Below, in pieces: positions 58,901 through 64,000 of a stretch of DNA of 64,000 nt. Position 1 is the first letter of the stretch; every line of letters begins with the position of its first letter. The notes beneath the pieces are model-generated. The model ran no database searches. It was not told where the DNA came from and saw only the letters and a list, made by a program, of their open reading frames with translations. Position numbers and translations under genes: made by a program. The stretch covers positions 62,001 through 126,000 of the forward strand of contig CAJQUW010016956.1 in NCBI GenBank assembly GCA_907163375.1, read 5' to 3'. The stretch is from Prostheceraeus crozeri. Taxonomy: Eukaryota; Platyhelminthes; Polycladida; Euryleptidae.

Positions 58901-61603
58901 CTATTAGGAACCAATAAATTAGCAACCCGTATTAGTCAAAATATCAGCATCTGACACTCAAAAGCTGCAACAGCAAGACGCGCTAAAGCAAAAAATGAAT
59001 GGCCTATGCGAAAATATAGGTGAAGTGTACGAGATATATGTATATGTCAGGGTGACAAAACAAAATGCAACAAATTCTCAAGAAGTTTGCTTTTTTGCAG
59101 GTTTAGGTGTTTATCCGCGCTTTTTCTTCGAAATACTTGATTTCTTTCTTCCTCTCATCATTTCGCCTCTGCAAGACTAGTAGGTTACTTCAATTTACTT
59201 TGAGCAGTGTTCAACAATTCACTTGATAGTGTAGGTCCTATCATATCGCTTTTTCGATAGTTTCGAAAAAAACTACCTGCAAATTACGTGATACCGCATC
59301 CACCAACCTTCCACCTGCTTCAGTATTCATCCTCATCCTTCTCATCTTCCGTAATTCTCTTCTCTTTCTCGTCAAATGCCTCATACCTCCTTTTTACAGA
59401 TTCAACAGCCTAATAGCTGCCGTCTCTTTCACAGTCTCTATTTTATTTGGGAGATTTTTTTATTTTATTTTGGATTTATCTGGGGGATGAGACGCAGATG
59501 GAGACGGCAAAAGGATGACCTACCTCGATGATCAGTCTCAGCACATACCACATTCTTCTCAACATTAAAGGCATATTTTACCAAGCTAACGTATTTTGAG
59601 CGTAAAATATTTTTTCAAACCCATATTGAAAGCATGAAAACATACCCGCCTCCTGCGGATAAAAAAAGAAATTATGCGATTCTTAGATCTGCACGGATAT
59701 TACTGAAGATTTTTACCGAATTTTTCGTTTTTAGCATTTCCTCTTACGGATCTACTTAGGAAAAAGGCAAAATTCATCTGGAATTCTTTTGAGAATATCA
59801 GAAACATGATGTGCGAGAAGCCTGCACTTTCTGCACCGAATTCCAACAGGCCGTTTGAGCTAATGGCAGATGATAGTGACGCAGGGATAGCTGGTTTTTT
59901 CATTCAATATATATAATGATGGTATGCCAGCGCCTATTGCTTATTTTTCTAAAAGACTGAACAAGCATCAGAAAAATTAGTCACCCACAGAAAAGGAAGC
60001 TTTTACGCTACTAAGTTCTCTAAAACATTGCGATTTGTACTTGACATCTTCGCCCGGTCCAATAACAGTTCATACATACCACAATCCGCTACCCTCTCTT
60101 GAAAAAATGAAGTTCGAATACCGTAGGCTTCTTTCTTAATGTAGTCTTAATGTTCGCCATATTAAAGGTAAAGACAACATCTTGAGTGATGCCTTATCCC
60201 GCTCGAGCGCCTGATTTTCTGTCATGATTACGTCACCGATTCGTAGTAGACATCATGGTCTGTGCACTTCACACATGTCACAATACCGCAACAAGCTCTA
60301 TCCTACTGCTCCTGTCGGGCCATCGCTGATCTTGTGGTGAAGGATGTGACGGACATGGACATGTCTCCCGCTGCTCTCTCTCCCCGTCACCCTCGCCAAG
60401 GGACAATTTTCTCTCTCTCTCATTCGATCTATTGATCGCGTGGGAGTCGCCAATTAAATGACGTCACTTCTATGTCACACATGTCCTACATATAAGCAGT
60501 TAACGCCGTACTCGCAATAGTATTATCCATCGCAAAGACGAGATGGTGCCACGCGCGCTGTCGCCTTTATCTTTGTCGCACTAAGCGACCCCCTCCTGTT
60601 CTGTACGCGGAGAACGGACGCGAGTTGCCCCTGCTGCCAATCATGACTTTGGTGATCCTTACCGCTGATTAATCGTTCCTGACTATAAGCCACTGACTCT
60701 CCGTCAGGGCCAACTTGCCTGTTCAGTTCACGAATAAATTGCCTTAAGAAAGTCCTTCTCTGATACGAATCTCTCGTAACGGGATCGTGATGATCTTCAA
60801 AAGCATCATCTTAAACTTTGATAAGAGAACCAAGTACTTTATGCCAAGCTAATCTCCGTGTAGTTAAGCTTGGCTGGCATAAATTGCGTTTCATATTGGC
60901 TACTTATCTCATGAATAATATCCCGGTGCATGATTCATGTATAGATAGGAACACAGCGGTATATAGCTATAGCTAGTAGCGGTATACATAGCCTCGAGAC
61001 AGGCTCGACTAATGGCAACTTCCTTTAAGGTGCCTCAAGTGGTTCCTGCTGGATTTCCGATGTGAATGAATGACAAGCGTGGAGCTAAATATTTTTGTAA
61101 GTGGCGATTATTGCAAATGGAATGGAGTGAATACAAGTCTGAAATTCTAAATTAGCTCACATTGAGGAAAGCAGGAATGAGGCAATGGGGGCCAGCGGAA
61201 ACTCATATTTCATGGGCTTTTGAATATGGAAGAAAATAATAAATAATACACTGTAGACTGAGCCATCCGCGAAAAATTCTCATCCCCGGGTAGGCACAGT
61301 GACACTTATCGCATTAGTGAGAGAAACCAATGTCAGTTTCTTTGCAAGCACCACAAAAATATCAATGTAATTCAGGAAGTCGACAACAGTACAGGATAAT
61401 TGGAGTTAATTTGATTCGTGTAGAAACAACATTCAAAAACGCGCTGAAGGTTCGGATAAATTTTTGCTCAACATGCTTCAATTCCGATCTAATGAAACTA
61501 TTCCAATTTCTCTCATAATGAAAGGACATTTACCAACTTTATCGAAAACAACTGGCTGACGTACCCAATCTTCATCAAAATCATTTTGAGGGTTTTGTGC
61601 CAT
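13839..61603 (-). CDS. DDX19: DDX19/Dbp5-type DEAD-box ATP-dependent RNA helicase (whole gene, nine exons joined)
   Basis: Joining 61565-61603, 54904-55020, 54122-54834, 50320-50543, 22558-22685, 22199-22498, 19687-19852, 17397-17591 and 13839-13903 gives one 648-residue frame with matching splice phases. Motifs: RQDPNHPLYS then the Q-motif (Phe254, Gln279), Walker A QNGTGKT (299-305), PTKELA (330-335), GTAGT (380-384), DEAD (406-409), SAT (440-442), TNVCSRGLD (557-565), HRVGRSGRFG (593-602). Dbp5/DDX19 acts at the cytoplasmic face of the nuclear pore, where it removes export factors from mRNA in an ATP cycle driven by Gle1 and Nup214; that is family knowledge. The order, the DPN-PLYS box and the short C-terminus fit DDX19 rather than other DEAD proteins. 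The N-terminal region is about 150 residues longer than usual, Ser/Asn-rich and contains repeated FxF motifs. The gene spans 48 kb, mostly transposon-filled introns. Exon 1 is the least certain part. Confidence 0.88.
13904..15477. other. Intron 8 of the helicase gene, 3' part
   Basis: AT-rich; no element or RNA recognised here. The LINE RT remnant at 15478 lies upstream within the same intron (total 3493 bp). Confidence 0.5.
15478..16322 (+). pseudogene. Non-LTR retrotransposon (Jockey/CR1-like) reverse transcriptase remnant
   Basis: The plus strand reads VSGVPQGSVLGSMLF (RT block 4-5), then QYIDMM where an active enzyme has Y-x-D-D, then a thumb region (LRWSSDNG, SVEKMKFFAVILNKRLTW). After a stop it continues LVYYETIRSILEYASPSF, and finally NVYTSRFYNSFAQNT near 16250-16300. 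It starts in the middle of the RT domain, so it is 5' truncated. Loss of a catalytic Asp plus several stops shows it is dead. It lies antisense in intron 8 of the helicase gene. Confidence 0.8.
16323..17396. other. Intron 8, 5' part
   Basis: No gene or terminus recognised. A short self-similar phrase (cacagaattagattgttc / gaatctaattctgtgg) near 16750-16810 can form a hairpin. Confidence 0.4.
17397..17591 (-). CDS. DDX19: Helicase exon 8 (motif VI)
   Basis: Acceptor tcctttcag, donor gtgagt. It starts in phase 1, completing the Gly of motif V, and encodes LDISSVNLIINWDPP, DYDTYLHRVGRSGRFG (motif VI with the ATP-sensing arginines) and AVNMVEKDSHMQIY, matching the DDX19 C-terminal RecA domain. 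Confidence 0.93.
17592..19686. other. Intron 7, with an unrecognised open-frame-rich block
   Basis: Between about 17900 and 18970 the plus strand has several longer-than-expected open stretches (for example FDPFNPCQELLDKAEEDLQ and, in another frame, LVEAVSILDEEPAVDPREAA), and GC content is higher around 18100-18500. This looks like a decayed retroelement gag or similar, but I cannot assign a family. The rest of the intron is AT-rich and featureless. Confidence 0.35.
19687..19852 (-). CDS. DDX19: Helicase exon 7 (motifs IVa-V)
   Basis: Acceptor attttcag, donor gtaagt, exits in phase 1. Encodes TRAMSHWLCEQL, VAEIAGDMEPRDRDEQISRF and VLVSTNVCSRG (motif V). The first Thr follows FCA of exon 6, matching FCHTR in DDX19. 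Confidence 0.93.
19853..22198. other. Intron 6
   Basis: Contains copy 2 of a dispersed repeat at 19913-20000 (shared with 5256-5345) and otherwise AT-rich sequence without a recognised gene, RNA or terminus. Confidence 0.45.
19913..20000. repeat. Dispersed repeat, copy 2
   Basis: Shares ctttatcgagtactttca and gctgcacgcgaccatc with 5256-5345, with matching flanks. No ORF. Possibly a Penelope-type terminal piece by association with copy 1. Confidence 0.5.
22199..22498 (-). CDS. DDX19: Helicase exon 6 (second half of DEAD through motif IV)
   Basis: Acceptor cttttcag, donor gtgagt, 100 codons, phase 0 at both ends. Starts ADKMLEQQ, supplying the AD of motif II, then QRVFFSATFSDSV (motif III), KPLVIRLRDVELSLDNIRHF (linker to domain 2), and GQSIVFCA (motif IV). 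Confidence 0.95.
22558..22685 (-). CDS. DDX19: Helicase exon 5 (motif Ib and first half of DEAD)
   Basis: Acceptor catttttcag, donor gtgagt. Encodes PILNEDGKLKTPIVVGTAGTV and DDVILFVVDE. Motif Ib reads GTAGT where most DEAD proteins have GTPGR or GTPGT. A 59-bp intron separates it from exon 6, splitting motif II as DE|AD. Confidence 0.95.
23163..23256. repeat. 47-bp tandem duplication
   Basis: The phrase ttaataccaagtacccatgc occurs at 23171 and 23218, with ctatcag and aaaactatcaa(g/a)ttt flanks. Two copies only, one or two differences. Confidence 0.85.
23490..23680 (+). repeat. tRNA-derived SINE-like sequence
   Basis: A Pol III A-box-like stretch (tggttagaggg) and a clean B box (ggttcgaacc) are spaced as in a tRNA, but the sequence does not fold as a full tRNA and continues into a tail with gataaggcccaagaggccg. 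This fits a tRNA-derived SINE rather than a functional tRNA gene. Confidence 0.55.
24187..24976. mobile_element. Non-autonomous hAT element (774 bp) with TSDs
   Basis: Inverted ends CAGTGTTTCTCAAACC at 24195 and ggttgagaaacactg ending at 24968. Flanking octamers ttctattc (24187-24194) and gtctattc (24969-24976) match at 7 of 8. The subterminal phrase tagtcc(g/a)cg occurs in both halves. CAGTGTTTCTCAA ends are typical of the Charlie-like hAT group. No coding capacity. Confidence 0.88.
25401..27212 (+). mobile_element. Tc1-like element
   Basis: A perfect 27-bp inverted repeat (cagtatatttcatattattgctaacac at 25409-25435, reversed at 27177-27203) brackets a DD34E transposase gene. The outermost bases (gtacagtc... 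/ ...gtacagtgttta) are degenerate, so the exact ends and TA duplication are uncertain by about 10 bases. Confidence 0.88.
25818..27024 (+). pseudogene. Tc1-like DD34E transposase with a spliceosomal-type intron; frameshifted
   Basis: The N-terminus (25818-26286) has paired helix-turn-helix regions (YSQRQIARITGVSNYSVSKI, GRKRKL linker) and PEFARSHSHWTAEDWKK. Then comes a 172-nt intron, 26287-26458 (gtaagc...ttcatttcag), and the frame resumes VAFSDESMFQ with the first catalytic Asp. A one-base deletion near 26556-26568 moves the frame from VQQRRN to EKVMVWGIMSAQGAG. It then has FMHDSAPCHS (second Asp), NSPDPNLIETLWG (catalytic Glu) and a second frameshift near 26930 before AVIQARGGHTKF and the stop at 27024. 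The family reading is secure; the copy is recently dead. Confidence 0.9.
27559..28665. mobile_element. Non-autonomous hAT element (1091 bp) with perfect TSDs
   Basis: Ends CAGTGTTCCCATT (27567) and aatgggaacactg (to 28657), flanked by identical octamers gttggatg (27559-27566 and 28658-28665). The subterminal phrase ttccgcag recurs at both ends (three times on the right). No transposase; internal DNA is AT-rich. Confidence 0.95.
28666..29384. other. Intron 4 segment without recognised features
   Basis: AT-rich sequence between the hAT element and the end of the LINE remnant. No gene or terminus seen. Confidence 0.4.
30500..31356 (-). pseudogene. Mariner transposase, frameshifted and 3' truncated
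   Basis: The ATG at 31356 starts MSQRLSLEQRIKVVELFLES. A frameshift near 31258 is followed by FGVRAPPAANTIKAIVKRF and SGRLTSVRNEENV (helix-turn-helix pair), LIMSDEAHFNL (first Asp), PYFFDGSIDGNAY, CQQDGATPHTARETM (second Asp) and WPARSPDL (third catalytic region). The coding sequence stops there at the deletion. Product if intact: DDD mariner transposase. Confidence 0.85.
31482..31673. repeat. 96-bp tandem duplication inside the mariner
   Basis: Copies 31482-31577 and 31578-31673 (ggcatagaaagtgaattcgg...) differ by one base (cacgcaaa / cacgtaaa). It lies in the non-coding end of the element, so the duplication happened after or during its residence here and is recent. Confidence 0.95.
32871..33950. 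other. Intron 4 segment, slightly GC-richer
   Basis: No gene recognised. The phrase ggttgtatacgaaa(a)gga occurs twice (33398 and 33447) and gcggttgttgtagag-type phrases recur near 33730 and 33815. It could be a decayed retroelement 5' region or simple duplication. Confidence 0.35.
33951..35415. repeat. Inverted repeat pair about 1.4 kb apart
   Basis: gaaaatgtctctgaaattcataggcggatagaatcgcacacactttca (about 33963) is matched in reverse complement near 35355-35405 (…tccgcctatgaattcctgaaacattttc). Roughly 60-bp arms with several mismatches. They may be the ends of an old DNA transposon; I find no ORF inside and no clear target duplication. Confidence 0.55.
34990..36353. repeat. Pair of direct repeats (34990-35265 and 36105-36353)
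   Basis: Both copies contain cggcaaaaatgcacttgaaacgac, gataatgctgcagtt and ttggtaaagagcagt-like phrases in the same order, over about 250 bp with moderate divergence. No ORF in common. Family unknown. Confidence 0.75.
35655..35771. repeat. Solo arm of the long-TIR MITE family
   Basis: The sequence cattctgttaaagtctcaatctgtctcgtt...gagactcgtcctggcggcggga matches the right arm of the elements at 12830-13555 and 57041-57789, with more divergence. No opposite arm nearby, so it is a fragment. Confidence 0.65.
36829..36914 (-). other. Two candidate microexons (27 nt and 8 nt) in intron 4
   Basis: On the minus strand, 36888-36914 (27 nt) sits between tttgtcag and gtaagtg, and 36829-36836 (8 nt, ending in ATG) between tctctctttcag and gtaagtga. 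The 27-nt unit would keep the helicase frame if included between exons 4 and 5. Splice consensus alone is the evidence, so chance is a real possibility. Confidence 0.2.
36915..37625. other. Intron 4 segment without recognised features
   Basis: Nothing recognised between the candidate microexons and the hAT element. Confidence 0.4.
37626..38255. mobile_element. Non-autonomous hAT element (614 bp) with perfect TSDs
   Basis: Inverted ends CAGGCTTGCCGTTGGGAT (37634) and atcccaacggcaagcctg (to 38247), flanked by identical octamers gaaatttc (37626-37633 and 38248-38255). Subterminal repeats of attgggatcccaat lie in both halves. No ORF. Confidence 0.95.
38256..43000. other. Intron 4 segment, mostly featureless
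   Basis: No gene recognised. A diverged direct repeat of about 100 bp (gcacttaggagcgagagaagatcg near 40547; gcacttaggagcaggataagatcg near 41495; each followed by gaatagaagtacc) is present, along with a G-run and (GA)n microsatellite at 40733-40760. Confidence 0.5.
43001..43103. repeat. Compact foldback, about 43-bp arms, 16-bp loop
   Basis: The arms 43001-43044 and 43061-43103 are near-perfect reverse complements (tgctacaaccattatcaagtg against cacttgataatgattgtagca, with tttcggg/cctgaaa). The phrase resembles terminal hairpins of Penelope-like elements. It sits about 100 bases 5' of the RTE fragment, but no link is shown. Confidence 0.75.
43200..44466 (+). pseudogene. RTE-type LINE reverse transcriptase with a PHD-like Cys/His cluster, 5' truncated
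   Basis: RT blocks: KKLFHIFDLQKAFDRIPR (palm Asp), GVGVHQGSALTPLLFILVME, then, after a frame change, ELLYANDLVLTGESKEE, where the active site YADD has become YAND. A stop follows in MFK*WEDMESKG, then LIVNTQKTKMMISG. Between RT and thumb sits CGVCGKIVGVYSILCQQC, then WCHKRC and CPTC, spaced C-x2-C-x12-C-x2-C-x4-H-x2-C-x14-C-x2-C, a PHD-like arrangement. The thumb (LRNRHIPLRCRSNVYNSC, RRMLRYMSGI, RLRWFDHI, RPRKTW) runs to the stop at 44466. The long intact C-terminal frame suggests a fairly young copy. It lacks the endonuclease. Confidence 0.88.
44467..46400. other. Intron 4 segment without recognised genes
   Basis: AT-rich. Around 45185-45360 the phrases gttaaaaacatt, aaaacatgtttttaac and gttgaaacaatgtgataagaag recur in both orientations, suggesting a decayed foldback. 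Nothing else recognised. Confidence 0.4.
46403..48803. mobile_element. hAT-like element (about 2.4 kb), non-coding
   Basis: TAGGGTTTTCAATCCCGGGATT at 46403 is matched in reverse complement by tcgggattttgaaaaccctat ending at about 48803. The similarity extends about 60 bp (cgcatttttacggg / ccggcaatttttgcg). Target duplications are not clear (ttgatgg / tctgtgg), so the assignment rests on the ends. No transposase ORF inside; an internal foldback lies at 46718-46936. Confidence 0.65.
46718..46936. repeat. Foldback inside the hAT-like element, about 50-bp arms
   Basis: 46718-46768 (…gaaaataggtttggaagattgtcaagttttttattgtt) pairs with 46888-46936 with only a few mismatches. The loop is about 119 bases. 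It could be a separate short insertion within the larger element. Confidence 0.85.
48806..49015 (+). pseudogene. BED-type zinc finger remnant
   Basis: The plus strand reads RRQDAVWRHLTKP, a stop, then TRAKCHHCAADMVPAAARMKSHEEKC: Trp and aromatic spacing followed by C-x2-C...H-x4/5-C/H, the BED finger found at the N-terminus of many hAT transposases and some host regulators. It lies just outside the right end of the hAT-like element at 46403-48803. The TAA at 48857-48859 breaks it. Confidence 0.6.
49100..50319. other. Intron 4, 5' end, without recognised features
   Basis: Several short phrases (gattttccg, ggaaaatg) repeat between 49050 and 49450, giving a low-complexity feel. No gene recognised. 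Confidence 0.4.
50320..50543 (-). CDS. DDX19: Helicase exon 4 (Walker A and motif Ia)
   Basis: Acceptor ccctatttcag, donor gtaagc. The first base completes the Pro codon split in exon 3. Encodes YRNCIAQSQNGTGKT (motif I; Asn where DDX19 usually has Ser), TMLSRVNFSKPCVQAICLLPTKELAQQ (motif Ia) and FFPDIQKLIFSAVRDSR. Exits in phase 1. Confidence 0.95.
51515..51611. repeat. Small MITE-like foldback
   Basis: aaggtccattcacgccgggcgcgcc (51516-51540) is mirrored by cgcgccgctgtgaaaggacctt (to 51611) with a few mismatches. It is a 97-bp palindromic unit with GC-rich arms in AT-rich surroundings. Confidence 0.7.
52040..52190 (+). repeat. tRNA-derived SINE-like sequence
   Basis: ggtagcatagctcagttggtaa is a tRNA-like 5' end with an A box; the B box is degenerate (ggtccatggctc) and no acceptor stem closes. 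The tail (tgtcttgctgtgaaggcacc) is unrelated to tRNA. This is consistent with a SINE fragment. Confidence 0.55.
53060..53670. repeat. Diverged 351-bp direct repeat in intron 3
   Basis: caggagtcatgctagatggcggct (53106) and caggagctacgctagatagccgct (53457) are 351 bases apart. They are followed in both copies by tatcggggcatctgcctgg/catcgggggatttgcctgg and cataaattgg(c/t)(a/c)attgaagct. Two copies, moderately diverged. Confidence 0.8.
54122..54834 (-). CDS. DDX19: Helicase exon 3 (long N-terminal region and Q-motif)
   Basis: Acceptor catgaatttcag, donor gtaagt, 713 bp, phase 2 exit. The N-terminal two thirds is Ser/Asn/Gln-rich and disordered in character, with an SRGRG patch and three FxF motifs (TFNFKK, GFSFRQ, GFSFRQ). 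The last third holds SLDHMHKLEVLRQDPNHPLY, FESLDLKVELKSGL and IQEKTLPALI, matching the DDX19 Q-motif region closely. ATG at 54619-54621 could serve as an alternative start if exons 1-2 are wrong. Confidence 0.92.
54904..55020 (-). CDS. DDX19: Helicase exon 2 (N-terminal)
   Basis: Acceptor ttttctgcag, donor gtcagt, exactly 39 codons, phase 0 at both ends, open throughout: EWPAEEGGKSSITSPIAGSQ, then SWGVTNVRRLVPHNNQ. The donor is weaker than the others. It is separated from exon 3 by a 69-bp intron. No known domain. Confidence 0.7.
55021..57040. other. Intron 1, 3' part
   Basis: AT-rich with a short purine run (55110-55130). No gene or terminus recognised before the MITE. Confidence 0.4.
57039..57791. 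mobile_element. Long-TIR MITE, copy 2
   Basis: Starts TAGTCCGGCAGCCAGAACGAG (57041) and ends ctcgttctggttgtcggacta (57789). Arms about 210 bp; the centre is nearly identical to that of 12830-13555, including taatgtcggcaaacac and gaagacgatccgtgtc. A small duplication (ccacattc) distinguishes it. No ORF. Confidence 0.9.
57792..59625. other. Intron 1 segment without recognised features
   Basis: AT-rich with no gene, RNA or transposon end recognised. Confidence 0.4.
59630..60215 (+). pseudogene. Ty3/Gypsy RT-RNase H fragment
   Basis: Plus-strand frames read KKEIMRFLDLHGYY (end of RT), FLAFPLTDLLRKKAKFIWNS, PALSAPNSNRPFELMADDSDAGIAG (start of RNase H; Asp of the active site), then after stops LKHCDLYLTSSPGPITVHT, LEKMKFEYRRLL and RHIKGKDNILSDALSRSS (the classic RNase H end). 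Integrase is missing, so the copy carries a large internal deletion between RNase H and the LTR. Confidence 0.88.
60346..60782 (+). mobile_element. Gypsy-type 3' LTR
   Basis: Begins TGTGACGGACATGG after a purine-rich tract (gtggtgaagga) and ends near ctctcgtaac. Inside are a TATA-like catataag (60489-60496) and AATAAA at 60733-60738, giving U3-R-U5 order. It is GC-richer than its surroundings. The right boundary is uncertain by a few bases because the expected CA end is not clean. No 5' LTR is seen. Confidence 0.7.
60783..61564. other. Intron 1, 5' end
   Basis: Between the Gypsy LTR and exon 1. A short inverted phrase (atgccaagctaatctccgtg / gttaagcttggctggcat, about 60840-60885) is present. 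No gene recognised. Confidence 0.4.
61565..61603 (-). CDS. DDX19: Helicase exon 1 (tentative start exon)
   Basis: ATG at 61601-61603 gives MAQNPQNDFDEDW up to a gtacgt donor, phase 0, which joins exon 2 in frame as ...DEDW-EWPAEE. Short acidic first exons are common in this family, but no transcript supports this choice, and a start inside exon 3 is possible. Confidence 0.5.
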
Positions 61604-61703
61604 TAGTAGAAGAAATGAGGAATATCGCTTCTTAAATGACGTAAAATTGAAATGGCACATCTAGTGCTGCTAAAATATACAGTGGCTCAATCGTGCATAC
61701 AAA

Positions 61704-61926
61704 CAAGGAATTATTTTCAAAATAAAAACCTCAATGTTGAGGAAAGAAAAAGTTTATCCCGAGCTTTCACTCGTTATACAGCGAGCATAATCCTTCCCAT
61801 GATTATGCACGCTGTATGACGAGTGAAAGCTTGGGATAAACTTTTTCTTTCCTCAACTTTGTGGATATTATTTTGAATTCTGACTACGGGTGTTACTACC
61901 TCTGATGCAATCAAGGAATTATTTTC
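61704..61926. mobile_element. Foldback element with 15-bp direct repeats
   Basis: Arms 61736-61792 and 61801-61857 are 57-bp reverse complements with three mismatches and an 8-base loop (gttgaggaaagaaaaagttt...). The unit is bracketed by identical 15-mers caaggaattattttc at 61704-61718 and 61912-61926, which may be a target duplication. No ORF. Confidence 0.7.
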
Positions 61927-64000
61927 CTTTAATTATATCCACATGATAATGTCCACAGTTAATTCATATTCAAGCACATTATGCAATGACCATGGTACCA
62001 TCCACAGACATGTGCCATCATTTGACGTTTATTCAGCAACTGGTCACACTTGTCTCGAAGATTGGGCTTGCAAAAAAGATATCACCAACAGCATATCTGT
62101 ACAAGGGATAGATGTCTGGTCTCATCTGTCACATATATGTGTACATCACTTATGTCTAATATCTTACTACACGAATCATGCAGGAACGGAAATCCTTCCT
62201 TTCTTCTTTCAGAGGTTCAGACCTCTAAACATTATAATAAAATAAGATTTGAGGTGAGCACGCCAACCGCCATGTAATTTTCCGAGCAAGTCTGAGCAGT
62301 GCTCAAATGATTTTCTGTCTTGCTTTGTTGTTCTGTTTGTTTTCTGTCTAATATATTTGTCCGTTCAAATTATTGCCTTCGATCTGCAAATAGTCGAAAT
62401 TTTCTGTATCTACTCACGTCGACCTTGGCGTCAACCTATCACTCAAATATTCAGTCCAACATCGAAGTAATTTCAAAGAAATTACTCAAAGAAATGAAAT
62501 TTTGCATGAGCCTTAAACAGCACAACCAACACAACTTTTCAATCGGAAAAGATAGTACCATATTCTGAAAATGATAAAATGACCATGTCTGAAAAAAAGT
62601 CGAAAACACTACTTTGTGTAGCCCATGGTGTAGTCCTTGTTTGAATGGAGGACGATAACAGCGCGACTTTAATTCCACGAAACGCCAAACAGAAAAAAGA
62701 AAGTCATCAGCTGCGAAAATGGTAAAAACTTTTTGTTTTTGGGGAATAATTTGTAGATTTATAGCTATCTACTGCATAAATAACAATGTCATCACTTTTT
62801 TGCATTATTTTGGCATCGTATTTCAACCACCACCTCCCAAGCAGTGTATTGACAGCTATCAATTTTGTTTATATTTTAGCAGAAATTGGACCATTTGTGA
62901 TAATAATGTTTTAATAATAATAGTTTTTGGGTAGCTGCACATGCGTTCAAACATTTGGAATACTTGTGATGGAAGCTGCAGTTTTGATGGAGACTGTGTT
63001 CTACAATAATGTAATCGCCTACTTGTCAACGAAAAAGAAGTTGCCAACCGAATTCTTTTATAATTAGCCATATGTGTTCCATTTGCCATGTTGCGATTTA
63101 GATGCGGAAAAAATACTGATCTGATGTAAAAAGAATGCTTCATGTATGAAACTTCATGAATGAATTTTTTACCTTAAGTAATTGAATAATTTTGATTAAA
63201 CGAACAAAAGTTTTGACTCATTAGGCCTATATCTAGGTGATAACTGTTGTTTTGCAATCTCAACGAATAATGAAAGTATAAGTTTTGATAATAAACGAAA
63301 AACTCTTAGAAAATGAGACATGCTTTAGGAACTAGAGAATCAGAGCTTTCAGAAGTATGAAGGAGAAAAACATTGAATTTAATTTTTCACTCGACATGTT
63401 AACTATTACGTGGCCAAGCCCAAATTCCATCCAATTGTGATCAAATTCGACCAAATTTTCATGTTGAAGCCCTGGTTCAAATTTTCTCCACCATATAGCT
63501 TACCATAGAAGACGACATAGGCCTACCATATGAAAACTCATGCTCTATAGATTATTTTGGGAGGCATTTATATTCAACAGGATGTTTCAAAAAAATCGAA
63601 AGTTGGAAAAGTCAGGATCCACGTTGCCGAAAGTATTCCTTTTGGTAGGAAAAGTGTACATGCAAAGTTTTAAGCTCGATTGATCAAGGTTAAGGGGTCG
63701 CCCAGAGAGGTCAAATTAAGGTCAAATGTGCAAAAAATTGCTTTAAAAAGCCTCTGACGTCATCACGGGATCTCGAATGATCTTTCTGACCTCGTGAAAT
63801 GATAGATTAGGGTCACATTTCTATCTGTTGGTAATATATTATATTGATTTAAAATGTTTAGTTTCATGACAAAATAGCATCTAAGGTCCGAGTGATTAAT
63901 GCAATTGTATAGTACGAGAGCATAAAAAGTCAATTTGTGACCAAAACAAGCATTTTAGAGCCATATAATCTGTTACCAATGAATATAAATATGACCGCTA
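61927..64000. other. Right end of the window, no recognised features
   Basis: This is upstream of the tentative helicase start, so it may include its promoter, but I see no convincing core promoter. No gene, RNA or transposon end recognised. Confidence 0.4.

Noticed and set aside
62859-63143. Coding exon near the right edge
   Set aside because: Open by chance in AT-rich DNA; composition is not coding-like and it has no domain.

Overview
This is an AT-rich animal nuclear window. It has spliced genes with GT-AG introns of up to about 28 kb, an AATAAA poly(A) signal, and a dense mix of DNA transposons, LINEs, a Penelope-like fragment, a Gypsy fragment, SINE-like pieces and MITEs. Frequent motifs such as TAGGCCTA and TACATGTA, and the types of element present, suggest a marine invertebrate. 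I cannot fix the phylum from the sequence alone.

Host genes. The main gene lies on the minus strand and fills most of the window (about 61.6 kb down to 13.8 kb). It is a DDX19/Dbp5-type DEAD-box RNA helicase. I rebuilt it as nine exons whose splice phases all agree, giving a predicted 648 residues, with a stop codon followed 43 bases later by AATAAA. Exons 2-9 are well supported; exon 1 is tentative. All helicase motifs are present, and intron 5 divides motif II exactly between DE and AD. A second minus-strand coding region enters from the left edge (1-1358). It encodes an acidic segment and Cys/His zinc-finger-like motifs and has either a 38-nt intron or a frameshift.

Layout. 1-1358: zinc-finger ORF. 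1.4-6.3 kb: a foldback, a 195-bp tandem array and a Penelope GIY-YIG fragment. 6.37-12.27 kb: four DNA transposons nested one inside another (hAT, hAT, mariner-type, Tigger). 12.8-13.6 kb: a MITE with long terminal inverted repeats. 13.8-61.6 kb: the helicase gene. Intron 8 holds a LINE RT remnant. Introns 6 and 7 hold little that I can recognise. Intron 4 (27.6 kb) holds hAT MITEs, a Tc1 element with its own intron, a LINE split by a mariner, an RTE-type LINE with a PHD-like Cys/His cluster, a larger hAT-like element and a BED finger. Intron 3 holds a SINE and a 351-bp direct repeat. Intron 1 holds a second copy of the long-TIR MITE and a Gypsy 3' end with its LTR. 61.7-64 kb: a foldback flanked by a 15-bp direct repeat, then nothing recognised.

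Every mobile-element ORF long enough to judge is broken by stops, frameshifts or lost catalytic residues, so the window looks like a long record of insertions into a slowly evolving helicase locus. I found no new functional system that I can defend. The best leads are the fourfold nest, the helicase N-terminal FxF motifs, and the left-edge gene with its possible 38-nt intron.
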